Shown here one piece after another: positions 36,332-45,275 of a stretch of 64,000 bases of DNA. The notes under the pieces are model-generated. The model saw nothing but the letters and a program-made list of their open reading frames with translations, was not told where the DNA came from and searched no databases. The stretch comes from Moheibacter lacus. Lineage in GTDB: Bacteria > Bacteroidota > Bacteroidia > Flavobacteriales > Weeksellaceae. Made by a program: the position numbers and the translations under genes. Within the stretch, counting starts at the first letter, position 1, and every line of letters starts with the position of its first letter. The stretch spans positions 186,001-250,000 of the forward strand of contig NZ_JACDZE010000002.1 of the NCBI RefSeq assembly GCF_014042165.1, given 5' to 3'.

Positions 36332-38605
36332 TTATTTTTCGTTGGACAATGAATAAGGTACATCATCTTTTGCAGAAGCCCAATTTTTATTGGGCTCATC
36401 TTTCATTTCCACATAAAATATTCCTCCGTTAACGATGTCCTGATAATTCATATAGTTTTTTTCGTATTTTTTTCCGTTAAACCAAGTTTTATTTATATAG
36501 CGGTTTTCCGCCGAATTCCCATCGGCCTGGATCACAAAATAATTTCCATTTTCCAATTCTAAAATTGCTTTTTTAAAGAGTGGCGCGCCTATAACATATT
36601 GGTTAACACCCGGCGTAACGGGATAAAAACCCAAAGCACTGAAAACATACCAGGCGGAAGTCTGTCCATTGTCTTCATCACCACAATATCCATCCGGAGA
36701 AGAATGATACAATCTGTTCATCACTTCACGTGCCCAAAACTGCGTTTTATAAGGTTCTCCTGCATAATTGTACAAATAAATCATGTGTTGAATGGGTTGG
36801 TTACCATGCGCATATTGTCCCATGTTGACGATCTGCATTTCACGTATTTCATGGATAACTTGACCATAATAGGAATCATCAAAAATCGGTGGTGTTTCAA
36901 AAATTTCGTCGAGTTTATTCAGAAATTTCTTGTTTCCACCCATTAGATCAATTAAGCCTTGAACATCGTGAAAAACCGACCAAGTATAATGCAAACTATT
37001 TCCTTCCGTAAATGCATCGCCCCATTTGTAAGGATTAAAAGGAGTTTGAAAACTGCCGTTCTGATTTTTACCACGCATCCAACCGCTTTCTTTGTCAAAT
37101 AAATTTCGGTAATTCAAACTTCTTTGTTTGAATATTTCAATCTCTGAATCCGGTTTTCCTAACACTTTTCCCAATTTCCAAATACAAAAATCGGCATAAG
37201 CATACTCAAGCGTTCTCGCAGCATTTTCATTGATGTCCACATCATAAGGAACATAGCCGAGTGAATTGTAAAACCCAACGCCTTTTCTTCCTACAGCCGA
37301 AACTGGACCTTCATGATTGGCTCCGTGAATTACTGCTTTCCAAAGGGTTTCGATGTCATATTCGCCTCCATTTTTGATAAAAGCGTCTGCTACGACTGAA
37401 GCCGAATTATTTCCAATCATAATGTCCGCATAACCCGGACTTGACCATTCGGGAAGAAATCCACCTTCCTTGAAATCATTGACCAATCCTTCTTGCATTT
37501 CTTGATTGATCGACGGATAAACCAAATTCAACAAGGGATAAAGCGCTCTGAACGTATCCCAAAATCCGGTTCCGGCAAACATTTTTCCGGAGAGGACTTG
37601 ACCGTTATACGGACTCCAATGTACAATTTTATCCTTTTCATTGATTTCGTATAATTTATTTGGAAATAATAAAGTCCGATACAAACAAGAATAAAATGTT
37701 TTCATTTGTTCTTCCGTTCCGCCTTCTACTTTGATTTTGCTCAACTTTTCATTCCAAACATTTTTAGCATTTTCCATCGTTTCGTCAAAATCATCAGAAC
37801 CGATTTCGCGTTTTAAATTTAATTCCGCCTGCTCAAAACTGATAAAGGATGAAGCGACTTTGGCGTGAATTTCTTCTCCTTTTTTTGTTTTAAACCGAAC
37901 AGCCGCAATGGAATGATTGGCCGTAATTTCCGTTTTTCCCGATTGAATTTTCTTTCCATCCCAAACCCGAAAATCCATTATTTTTTCATCAAATTCGATG
38001 ACAAAATAATTCTTAAAATTGATCAAATTTCCACGACTGTACCTTGTGGAATACCCGATGATTTTCCGTTCTTCCGGAATGATTTTCACATACGAATTTT
38101 TATCAAATGCATCTACGACGATCCATGCATCTTCGCTTTCGGGAAAAGTAAATCGGAATTGTGCCGCACGTTCGGTCGGTGTGATTTCTGTCGTGATGTC
38201 GTGATCAGCTAAATACACTTGGTAATAATACGGCTTACTGATTTCGGCTTTGTGAGAAAACCAACTTTCTCGCTCTGTTTCCGTCATTTTCAAACCAATC
38301 GTCGGCATAATGGAAAATTGTCCGTAATCATTCATCCAAGGCGATGGTTGATGCGTTTGTTTGAACCCTTTGATTTTGTTTGCGGTGTAAGTGTACATCC
38401 AACCATCGCCCATTTTTCCGGTTTGTGGCGACCAATAATTCATGCCCCAAGGAACGCCAATTGCGGGATAAGTATTTCCGTTGGATAATTCGTAGCTGGA
38501 TTGCGTTCCCATCAAAGGATTGACGAAATCCACATAAGAAATTTCATCTTGTGAAAAGGCAAATTGCCAAAGGAAAATTAAAATAAAGGAAAAGTAAAAG
38601 CGCAT
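36332..38605 (-). CDS. exported GH92 family glycoside hydrolase (alpha-mannosidase type)
   Basis: 757 residues with signal peptide MRFYFSFILIFLWQFAFSQ. GH92 enzymes are calcium-dependent exo-alpha-mannosidases. The N-terminal beta-sandwich (DFVNPLMGTQ ... GFKQTHQPSPWM) is followed by the (alpha/alpha)6 domain with GFWDTFRALYPL, the proton donor in FTEGNSLHYTW (near 532) and the base region GDEDNGQTSAWYVFSALGFYPV. Linkage specificity cannot be read; the HGNQP site differs from alpha-1,2 enzymes I remember. No SusC/SusD pair is nearby. Confidence 0.92.
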   Translation of the reverse strand: MRFYFSFILIFLWQFAFSQDEISYVDFVNPLMGTQSSYELSNGNTYPAIGVPWGMNYWSPQTGKMGDGWMYTYTANKIKGFKQTHQPSPWMNDYGQFSIMPTIGLKMTETERESWFSHKAEISKPYYYQVYLADHDITTEITPTERAAQFRFTFPESEDAWIVVDAFDKNSYVKIIPEERKIIGYSTRYSRGNLINFKNYFVIEFDEKIMDFRVWDGKKIQSGKTEITANHSIAAVRFKTKKGEEIHAKVASSFISFEQAELNLKREIGSDDFDETMENAKNVWNEKLSKIKVEGGTEEQMKTFYSCLYRTLLFPNKLYEINEKDKIVHWSPYNGQVLSGKMFAGTGFWDTFRALYPLLNLVYPSINQEMQEGLVNDFKEGGFLPEWSSPGYADIMIGNNSASVVADAFIKNGGEYDIETLWKAVIHGANHEGPVSAVGRKGVGFYNSLGYVPYDVDINENAARTLEYAYADFCIWKLGKVLGKPDSEIEIFKQRSLNYRNLFDKESGWMRGKNQNGSFQTPFNPYKWGDAFTEGNSLHYTWSVFHDVQGLIDLMGGNKKFLNKLDEIFETPPIFDDSYYGQVIHEIREMQIVNMGQYAHGNQPIQHMIYLYNYAGEPYKTQFWAREVMNRLYHSSPDGYCGDEDNGQTSAWYVFSALGFYPVTPGVNQYVIGAPLFKKAILELENGNYFVIQADGNSAENRYINKTWFNGKKYEKNYMNYQDIVNGGIFYVEMKDEPNKNWASAKDDVPYSLSNEK

Positions 38606-38669
38606 CCGGAAAAAATTTAATCGGAAAGCTACAAATTTTCAAGGTTTTCGAGAAACAATTGACTTGAAT

Positions 38670-39380
38670 TTAAGAAACCTTCGTTTCAAAAACTTCTTCG
38701 AAATAAAGTTTGACTTTTGCTTTGACTTCATCCATCGGGACAGGATTTCCCAATTCTCTTTCGAGTGAAGTCACGGCTTTGTCTTTGATGCCGCAAGGAA
38801 TGATGTATTCAAAATATTTCAAATCGGGGTTTACATTCAGCGCAAATCCATGCATTGTCACCCAACGAGAAGCTTTTACACCCATCGCACAAATCTTTCT
38901 GGCAAAAGGTTTCCCGACATCCAACCAAACGCCCGTTTCGCCTTTTGAACGTTCGCCTTTCAGTCCAAAATCGTTAAGGGTTTTGATGATGACTTCTTCC
39001 AAACTCCGCATGTACCAATGGATATCCGGCTTAAAATTCTCCAAATCCAAAATCGGATAACCGACCAATTGTCCCGGTCCATGATAGGTGATATCGCCTC
39101 CCCGATTGGTTTTCACAAAAGTTGCTTGGATTTGATTTAGATAATCTTGGTTCGCCAAAAGGTTTTCCATGTGTCCGCTTTTTCCCAAAGTATAAACGTG
39201 CGGATGTTCCACAAAAAGCAGATGATTTTTAGTTGGTTCAAAATCGATTTCTCCGTTTTTTTCTCTGGTTCTGTTACGCATTTTCACGGCAACACTTTCC
39301 GCCAAAAGTTTTTCCTGAAAGTCCCAGGTTTTTTGGTAATCTTGGTTTTCGCCTAAATCTTTAAAAAAAATCTCCTTCAT
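38670..39380 (-). CDS. lipB: octanoyl-ACP:protein N-octanoyltransferase
   Basis: Transfers octanoate from ACP to lipoyl domains, the first step of lipoate synthesis. 236 residues with VEHPHVYTLGKSG, GGDITYHGPGQLVGYP, GVKAS (K169) and the nucleophile C196 in YIIPCGI. Follows the yqaE gene by 22 bases, so it may be read through from that promoter. lipA is not in the window. Confidence 0.95.
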   Translation of the reverse strand: MKEIFFKDLGENQDYQKTWDFQEKLLAESVAVKMRNRTREKNGEIDFEPTKNHLLFVEHPHVYTLGKSGHMENLLANQDYLNQIQATFVKTNRGGDITYHGPGQLVGYPILDLENFKPDIHWYMRSLEEVIIKTLNDFGLKGERSKGETGVWLDVGKPFARKICAMGVKASRWVTMHGFALNVNPDLKYFEYIIPCGIKDKAVTSLERELGNPVPMDEVKAKVKLYFEEVFETKVS

Positions 39381-39402
39381 TTTCTTGTCTAATTCTTAAT
39401 AA

Positions 39403-39561
39403 TTAACGGTTCGGATTATTTAAAATAACCAAGGCAGCAATCACACCCGGAATCCAACCCAAAAAAGTCAGAATTGTAACGATGATGATCGAACCACAGC
39501 CTTTATCTAGAACTGCTAACGGTGGAAAAATAATGGACAAAATAACCCTTCCTATGCCCAT
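39403..39561 (-). CDS. YqaE/Pmp3 family small membrane protein
   Basis: A 52-residue gene easily missed because of its size. The sequence runs MGIGRVILSIIFPPLAVLD, then KGCGSIIIVTILTFLGWIPG and VIAALVILNN: two hydrophobic helices joined by a short DKGCGS turn, the complete UPF0057/Pmp3 pattern. Yeast and plant members affect membrane potential and salt tolerance. The ATG is three bases after the upstream lipoprotein stop, so it is translated from the same mRNA. Confidence 0.92.
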   Translation of the reverse strand: MGIGRVILSIIFPPLAVLDKGCGSIIIVTILTFLGWIPGVIAALVILNNPNR

Positions 39562-39564
39562 GAA

Positions 39565-40305
39565 TTATTCAAATTCAACCGTAAAATTATATTTTTCCGG
39601 ATTTTCCATCAATTCACTCATCGGAACTTCTACAGTCATCGTTTTTCCATCTAGACTATAAGTTGCATTTTCAATGTTAGAAGATTTGATTCTTTTAGGG
39701 AAATGGTATTCCAATTTGTATTCAAACATCCCCATCATTTCCTGGGCAGCCATAGAAACGCTATCATCTTTTTCACCAAATAATTGATCTACTTCGCCCG
39801 CTATTCTTTGGAATTTTTTTCCATCATATTTGATTTCCATGGTTTTCAAAAGACCTGATTGAGCCAAATTTTTAGCTGCTTCAGGATCTTCTTTCACCAA
39901 TTTATCACTCGATTCCTGTACCTTCTTCAAATAAGCATTGAAACTTTTCACATCTTTTTCCTCCAAACCTATGCTCATCAAGGCTTGCGTTTCATCCATC
40001 TTCATCCTTACGCGCATTTTATCCAAAGATTGCATGAATTCTCTTTCTGCATCGCTGATACTATCATTTCCTAATTCTGAATAATTTTCCAAATCAGCGA
40101 TCTTCATCAAAGTATCCACCGGAAATTCACCGATTTGACGGAGGGAATCTCTTTTGTTTTCCGGGAAAATAAATCCTGACATCTGCGAAAAGTCAAATTC
40201 AGTTTCGTATTTCACACCGCCGTTTTCTTGTAAATAAACGCGTTCCGTTATCTGACAAGAAACCAGAAATACGGAAAGAAAAAAGAATAAAAAGGAATTT
40301 TTCAT
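39565..40305 (-). CDS. lipoprotein of unknown function
   Basis: 246 residues: signal MKNSFLFFFLSVFLVSC (C17), a predicted mostly helical middle rich in Asp/Glu/Lys/Met (DKMRVRMKMDETQALMSIG), and beta-strand ends (MTVEVPMSELMENPEKYNFTVEFE). I recognise no family. First gene of lipoprotein-yqaE-lipB. Its upstream region carries a structured inverted-repeat leader (40340-40390). Confidence 0.85.
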   Translation of the reverse strand: MKNSFLFFFLSVFLVSCQITERVYLQENGGVKYETEFDFSQMSGFIFPENKRDSLRQIGEFPVDTLMKIADLENYSELGNDSISDAEREFMQSLDKMRVRMKMDETQALMSIGLEEKDVKSFNAYLKKVQESSDKLVKEDPEAAKNLAQSGLLKTMEIKYDGKKFQRIAGEVDQLFGEKDDSVSMAAQEMMGMFEYKLEYHFPKRIKSSNIENATYSLDGKTMTVEVPMSELMENPEKYNFTVEFE

Positions 40306-40339
40306 GAGTTAATATTTATTGTTTTTAACGGTCACATGG

Positions 40340-40390
40340 AACACCTAAATTAACATTCCGCTCTATGATTTTAGCTTAATCATAGGTGTT
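40340..40390 (-). promoter_or_regulatory. structured leader upstream of the lipoprotein-yqaE-lipB unit
   Basis: On the minus strand AACACCTA (40390-40383) can pair with TAGGTGTT (40347-40340), enclosing a second hairpin TATGATT/AATCATA (40384-40378 with 40370-40364). The two stems share two bases, so they compete slightly. No -7 box identified upstream. Confidence 0.35.
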
Positions 40391-40581
40391 TCATTTGAAT
40401 AAATTAGACGGTAAAATTAGAATTTTTTGAACAAATACTTGAATTCGATTGACAATAAAATGAAAGAAAACCTATCAGGTTTATAATGCTAATTCAATTC
40501 TTCTGTTAAATGATTCAATTTTAACATAAATTAACATAATTAATTGTAATTTAAGCACGCTAATAATTCAAAATTTACATT

Positions 40582-42633
40582 ATGAAAAAAAATTTACTCT
40601 TTTTAGGGTTTTTGATTTTACTGGCAATTCAATCTTTTTCACAAGAAAAAATTGCAGTCGTCCAAGATCCTTTTGTTTTATTGTTAAATGCCGAGACGGG
40701 AGAAGTTGAAGACCCTGAATTCATCGATCTTACTGCACTGAACCCTGGAACGCCTAAAGGAATTCGACAAGTGGGAGAAGAAATTTGGATTTCAGATCAA
40801 AATGAAGACATGATTTTTCGCTTTGATTTGGATGGAAATTTCATCAGCAGTATCAGCGGAGCAATGGATAACATCAAAGGATTTGATTTGATCAATGACT
40901 CTGAAGTTTGGGTTTCCAATGCAGGGTCCAATAATGGAGCTCCAGGTAATGGTATCGTGAAAATTGGAACAGATGGTACAATTACCGGTAACTTTTTGAC
41001 ACCTACTGGTTCATCATTTGATGTGCTGGACAATGGAAATGGTGAAGTTTATATTTCTTTTATCAACGGTGGTTCACCTATTGAGAGATGGGATTATGAT
41101 GGAAATTTCATCGATAATTTAGTAGATCCTGGTGTGCTCAACTTTGCGCAGCAAATGTGGATGACGCAAGATGGAGATTTATTGGTTGCCAATTTCAGTT
41201 CTCCGGGAGGAATCTATCTATTTGATATTGAAACTGGAACGCAATTGGAATACTGGGCTCAATCCAATTCAAGAGGAGTTATCGAAACAGCTGATGGCAA
41301 TATTTTATGGTCCAATTCCAACGGTGTCCATCGTTTGGACCCAACTTCTGGCGTTTCTACTACCATTTCAAGTGGTAACGCTCAGTATTTTGCTCTATTA
41401 TTTGCAGATGAAAATACGGAATGTACAGACCCAACACTTTCTGTCGAAACTCCAGATCCCGTTTGTGAAGGAACATCTACAACCATAACCGCAACTTCAG
41501 ATGCTGATGAAGTCAATTGGTATGATACTGCCGATGGAACAACGCCGATATTTACCGGACTTGAGTTTGAAACCCCGGAATTAACGGAGGCAACATCTTA
41601 TTGGGTTCAAGCATTCAATCAAGGAAATGGAGGAGGCGAAATCATAGAAGGTGGAGCCAGAGTAGCACCAAGCACCAATTCACAATCCACAGTTGTGGAT
41701 GTAACCACGCCATGGGGCTTGAGTTTTGATACGACAGCAGACTTTACGATAACGGCTGTTGATGTATATTTAACCGATGCTAATCCTGGAAATGTCATCG
41801 TTCAACTACTCGATGTAAACTGGGCTGTACTTGACGAAACCACTATCGCCGTTCCGGCCGGAAACTCTACCAATCCGGTTCAACATGAATTGAGTTTAGA
41901 TTTTTCTGTGGAAGCCGGAAATACGTATCGACTTGTAGCCGCTTTTCCAAGTGTGGAAATGGTTAGAGAATTTTCATCTGAACACCCGGGATTCCCTTAC
42001 CCAATTGGTGATGTAGGATCAGTAACCGGAGGAACGATCAATAATTCCAATACCAACAATTCTGTATATTATTTCTTCTACAATTGGACGGTAGAAACAT
42101 CAACCGGAGGAACTTGTGAGTCGGAAAGAATCCAAGTCGATGTAAGTGTCAACCCAGCTCCAGAAGCACCAATGGCCGTTGGTGATTTCTTTTTCCAAGA
42201 TGGAGAAACACTCGCAGATTTGGAAGATGATCTCGATTTCACAGGAACTTTAACTTGGTATGCAGACGAAGCTTTGACTACGGTTTTACCAGATACAACT
42301 TTAATTGAGGACGAAACAACTTATTGGGTTACCCAGACTATTGATGGTTGTGAAAGCGAAGCCCTTGCAGTTCTGGTAGAGGAATTAGGTCTAAGCGAAA
42401 TCGATGGACAAATGTTCAGCATTTATCCAAATCCGGTGAAAAACTTGCTGAATATCGATGGAAAAAAACAGATTGATCAAATTGAAATTTTTGATATGAC
42501 CGGAAGGAAAATCAGTTCAATTTCAAATCTTCAAAACAACCAAATCGATTTTAGCGGATTTGAAAAAGGAACTTATTTAATCAGAATACATGCTGAAAAT
42601 CAAATTATAGTCAATAAAGTAATCAAAAACTAA
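40582..42633 (+). CDS. T9SS-exported protein with beta-propeller and Ig-like repeats
   Basis: 683 residues. Signal peptide (MKKNLLFLGFLILLAIQSFS), a propeller-like N-terminal half (GIRQVGEEIWISDQNED, DLLVANFSSPGGIYLF), then an Ig-like domain (DPVCEGTSTTITATSDADEV ... TSYWVQAF), a beta-jelly-roll-like middle and a second Ig-like repeat (TLTWYADEALTTVL ... TYWVTQT). It ends in a type A T9SS sorting domain (FSIYPNPVKNLLNID ... VNKVIKN). Surface or secreted; no catalytic motif seen, so binding or adhesion is the best guess. Confidence 0.9.
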   Translation: MKKNLLFLGFLILLAIQSFSQEKIAVVQDPFVLLLNAETGEVEDPEFIDLTALNPGTPKGIRQVGEEIWISDQNEDMIFRFDLDGNFISSISGAMDNIKGFDLINDSEVWVSNAGSNNGAPGNGIVKIGTDGTITGNFLTPTGSSFDVLDNGNGEVYISFINGGSPIERWDYDGNFIDNLVDPGVLNFAQQMWMTQDGDLLVANFSSPGGIYLFDIETGTQLEYWAQSNSRGVIETADGNILWSNSNGVHRLDPTSGVSTTISSGNAQYFALLFADENTECTDPTLSVETPDPVCEGTSTTITATSDADEVNWYDTADGTTPIFTGLEFETPELTEATSYWVQAFNQGNGGGEIIEGGARVAPSTNSQSTVVDVTTPWGLSFDTTADFTITAVDVYLTDANPGNVIVQLLDVNWAVLDETTIAVPAGNSTNPVQHELSLDFSVEAGNTYRLVAAFPSVEMVREFSSEHPGFPYPIGDVGSVTGGTINNSNTNNSVYYFFYNWTVETSTGGTCESERIQVDVSVNPAPEAPMAVGDFFFQDGETLADLEDDLDFTGTLTWYADEALTTVLPDTTLIEDETTYWVTQTIDGCESEALAVLVEELGLSEIDGQMFSIYPNPVKNLLNIDGKKQIDQIEIFDMTGRKISSISNLQNNQIDFSGFEKGTYLIRIHAENQIIVNKVIKN

Positions 42634-42666
42634 CCAAAACCTTCAACATCCCTAAACAATTTTACC

Positions 42667-42695
42667 AAAAGGGGTTCCTTTACGGAACCCTTTTT
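42667..42695 (+). terminator. intrinsic terminator after the T9SS Ig-like protein
   Basis: AAAAGGGGTTCC (42667-42678) pairs with GGAACCCTTTTT (42684-42695), with one G-U pair and a 5-base loop. Confidence 0.9.
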
Positions 42696-42713
42696 CATTC
42701 GTATAAATTTATG

Positions 42714-42721
42714 TAGTTTTG
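42714..42721 (+). promoter_or_regulatory. -7 box TAGTTTTG for the S46 peptidase
   Basis: A TAnnTTTG match 19 bases before the ATG at 42741. Confidence 0.45.
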
Positions 42722-42740
42722 AAAATTGAATTTTTAAAAG

Positions 42741-44885
42741 ATGAAATTACATTTAGCAGTACTTAGCACAATTTTAGCGATGGGTCTTTCCTTTGCCCAA
42801 CAAGGAGGAGGAATGTGGATTCCGACAGAACTCAACGAGTCCGAAATGAAACAAATGGGAATGCAGATTTCCGCCGAAGATATTTTTACACCAAACGCAC
42901 CGAGCATTAAAGATGCAATCGCGCATTTCGGTGGAGGATGTACTTCTGAAGTAATTTCTTCAAAAGGATTATTATTGACCAACCATCATTGTGGTTATGG
43001 CCAAATCCAATCCCATTCCAGTTTGGAAAATGATTATTTGAAAAATGGATTTTGGGCGATGAACAACAGCGAAGAATTGCCCAACAAAGGCTTGACCGCT
43101 ACTTTCATTGTGGATATTAAAGACGTTACAGATAAAATCCTTCAAGGTATTTCAGATGAAATGACAGAGGAAAAAAGACAGGAATTTGTTAAATCCAACA
43201 TCGAAATCATCTCTAAAAATGTCGTAAAAGAAGCTTATCAAGATGTTTTCATCCGAGCATTTTACAAAGGAAATAAATACTACCAATTCATCACAGAAAC
43301 CTACAAAGATGTCCGATTGGTCGGCGCTCCGCCTTCTGCCATCGGAAATTTTGGGATGGACACAGACAACTGGTCTTGGCCGCGTCATACCGGAGATTTC
43401 TCATTGTTCAGAATTTATGCCGACAAAAACAACAAACCAGCTGAATATTCGCCAGACAACGTTCCCTACACACCCAAACATTTCTTACCGGTTTCGATCA
43501 AAGGAATCAAAGAAGGAGATTTTACCTTTGTGTTTGGATTTCCGGGAAGTACGGACGAATACCTTCCCGCTTCTGCACTGGATCAAATTTTGAAAACAAC
43601 CAATCCGGCGAGAATTGGAATCCGTGACGTCGCATTGAAAATTTTAAATGCCAAAATGCGTCAGGACAATGCTACGCGAATTAAATATGCTTCCAAATAC
43701 GCCCGAATCTCCAATTACCATAAAAAATGGTCAGGAGAAAGTTTGGGATTGAAAAAATCAAATGCCGTTGAAAAAAGAAAAGAATTTGAAACAGAATTCA
43801 CCAAAAGAATTGCTGCGAATTCCAATTGGAACAAAAACTATGGCAGTCTTTTAAACGAAATGGATGAGTTGTATACGTTTCAAGCGCCGTATCAAACTGC
43901 CGAGATTTATTTTGATGAAGCGATTTACAGAAACTCTGAAACTTTCCGTGTTGCGCTTTTGGTTCAAAACCTGATCAAAGCAAAAGGAACACCTGAGTTT
44001 TCGGATTTGAAAAACCGTTACATCAATTATTTAAAAGGATTGTACAAAGATTATGATGCAGATTTGGATCAAGAAGTTTCATTGGCTTTGATCGATTTGT
44101 ACAAAAAAAATGTGCCGGCTGAATTTTTACCGGAAACCGCCATTCATATCAATGCTTCTACTTTCCAAAGTTCGGTTCTAACCGGAAAAGAAAGAATAAA
44201 CGGTGTGAGCATCATTGAAGACACAGAAAAAGCTTTTGAAAACGATGAAGTGTTGATCGCAGCTTTGGAAAATGATCCATTGGTTCAAGAAATCGGATTG
44301 ATTCAAAAAGCGTATGAACAAAAAGTTTCTCCTAAATTTACCGCTACGCAAAACCAATTGAACCAATTGCAAAGAACATATATGAAAGCGCAATTGGAAG
44401 TTTTTCCTGATAAAAAATTCTTTCCAGACGCCAATTCGACTTTGCGTGTCACTTATGGAAAAGTAGACGGATACAAGCCGGAAGACAAACCGCGTTATCC
44501 TTATCAAACTTATTTGGATGGTGTGATCGAGAAATATGTTCCGGGCGATTATGAATTTGATTTGCCGCAGAAGTTGATCGATTTGGAGAAATCAAAAGAT
44601 TTTGGAATTTATGGTGAAGGCAAAAAGAAAAAAGCCAAAATGCCGGTAAATTTCATTGCAACCAATCATACAACTGGTGGAAATTCTGGAAGTCCTGCGT
44701 TGGACAAAGACGGAAATCTGATCGGATTGAACTTCGACCGTGTTTGGGAGGGAACGATGAGTGATTTGAATTATGATCCTGAAATCTGTAGAAACATCAT
44801 GGTAGATGCAAGATACATCCTTTTCATCATCGATAAATTTGCCGGAGCCGGTTATTTGTTAGACGAAATGAAAATTGTGAAATAA
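42741..44885 (+). CDS. S46 family dipeptidyl-peptidase, DPP11-like (Asp/Glu-specific)
   Basis: 714 residues; periplasmic exopeptidase releasing dipeptides. Signal peptide MKLHLAVLSTILAMGLSFA. Triad: His in LLLTNHHCGY (82-83), Asp in WPRHTGDFSLF, Ser649 in TGGNSGSPAL. Eighteen residues after the serine comes R667 (GLNFDRVWEG). In the Porphyromonas enzymes this position is Arg in DPP11 (acidic P1) and Gly in DPP7 (hydrophobic P1), so acidic specificity is inferred. Own box and terminator. Confidence 0.92.
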   Translation: MKLHLAVLSTILAMGLSFAQQGGGMWIPTELNESEMKQMGMQISAEDIFTPNAPSIKDAIAHFGGGCTSEVISSKGLLLTNHHCGYGQIQSHSSLENDYLKNGFWAMNNSEELPNKGLTATFIVDIKDVTDKILQGISDEMTEEKRQEFVKSNIEIISKNVVKEAYQDVFIRAFYKGNKYYQFITETYKDVRLVGAPPSAIGNFGMDTDNWSWPRHTGDFSLFRIYADKNNKPAEYSPDNVPYTPKHFLPVSIKGIKEGDFTFVFGFPGSTDEYLPASALDQILKTTNPARIGIRDVALKILNAKMRQDNATRIKYASKYARISNYHKKWSGESLGLKKSNAVEKRKEFETEFTKRIAANSNWNKNYGSLLNEMDELYTFQAPYQTAEIYFDEAIYRNSETFRVALLVQNLIKAKGTPEFSDLKNRYINYLKGLYKDYDADLDQEVSLALIDLYKKNVPAEFLPETAIHINASTFQSSVLTGKERINGVSIIEDTEKAFENDEVLIAALENDPLVQEIGLIQKAYEQKVSPKFTATQNQLNQLQRTYMKAQLEVFPDKKFFPDANSTLRVTYGKVDGYKPEDKPRYPYQTYLDGVIEKYVPGDYEFDLPQKLIDLEKSKDFGIYGEGKKKKAKMPVNFIATNHTTGGNSGSPALDKDGNLIGLNFDRVWEGTMSDLNYDPEICRNIMVDARYILFIIDKFAGAGYLLDEMKIVK

Positions 44886-44907
44886 TTGGTTTTCAAACAA
44901 TCAATAT

Positions 44908-44940
44908 AAATGGTGGCTTTGTTAAGGCCACCATTTTTTA
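44908..44940 (+). terminator. intrinsic terminator after the S46 peptidase
   Basis: AAATGGTGGC and GCCACCATTT form a 10-bp stem with a 9-base loop, then T residues. Confidence 0.9.
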
Positions 44941-45005
44941 TGTTAATATTGAAAAGAAAATCGTAAAATTATTGAATATTTTAATTTAAAATAATACAAA
45001 CTCAA

Positions 45006-45227
45006 ATGAAAGCTAAAACCCTCCCCATCCTCCTCACCTATTTCCTATTCGCATCTTTTACCACAGCACCGGAAACCAGCGTTTACCTCTGCAACAGTTC
45101 CGGTGGTAAAAGATATCATTTTTCGGAAAATTGTCGTGGACTTTCCAATTGCCAACACCCAATCATCAAAGTCAGCCTGCAAGAAGCCAAAAAAAGAGGA
45201 AAAACCATCTGCGGATACGAAGATTGA
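45006..45227 (+). CDS. small exported four-cysteine protein
   Basis: 73 residues: signal peptide to about 22, then YLCNSSGGKRYHFSENCRGL, SNCQHPIIKVSLQEAKKRG and KTICGYED. Four cysteines and conserved His/Cys spacing (C..YH...C.GL..C ... C) suggest a small metal- or disulfide-stabilised domain. Similar short proteins occur in Bacteroidota, often without a name. It is 48 bases ahead of the thermonuclease gene, same strand. Confidence 0.82.
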   Translation: MKAKTLPILLTYFLFASFTTAPETSVYLCNSSGGKRYHFSENCRGLSNCQHPIIKVSLQEAKKRGKTICGYED

Positions 45228-45275
45228 GCGAATGTCATTATTTTTGATGGCTTGAAAAATCAACAATAATTCAAC

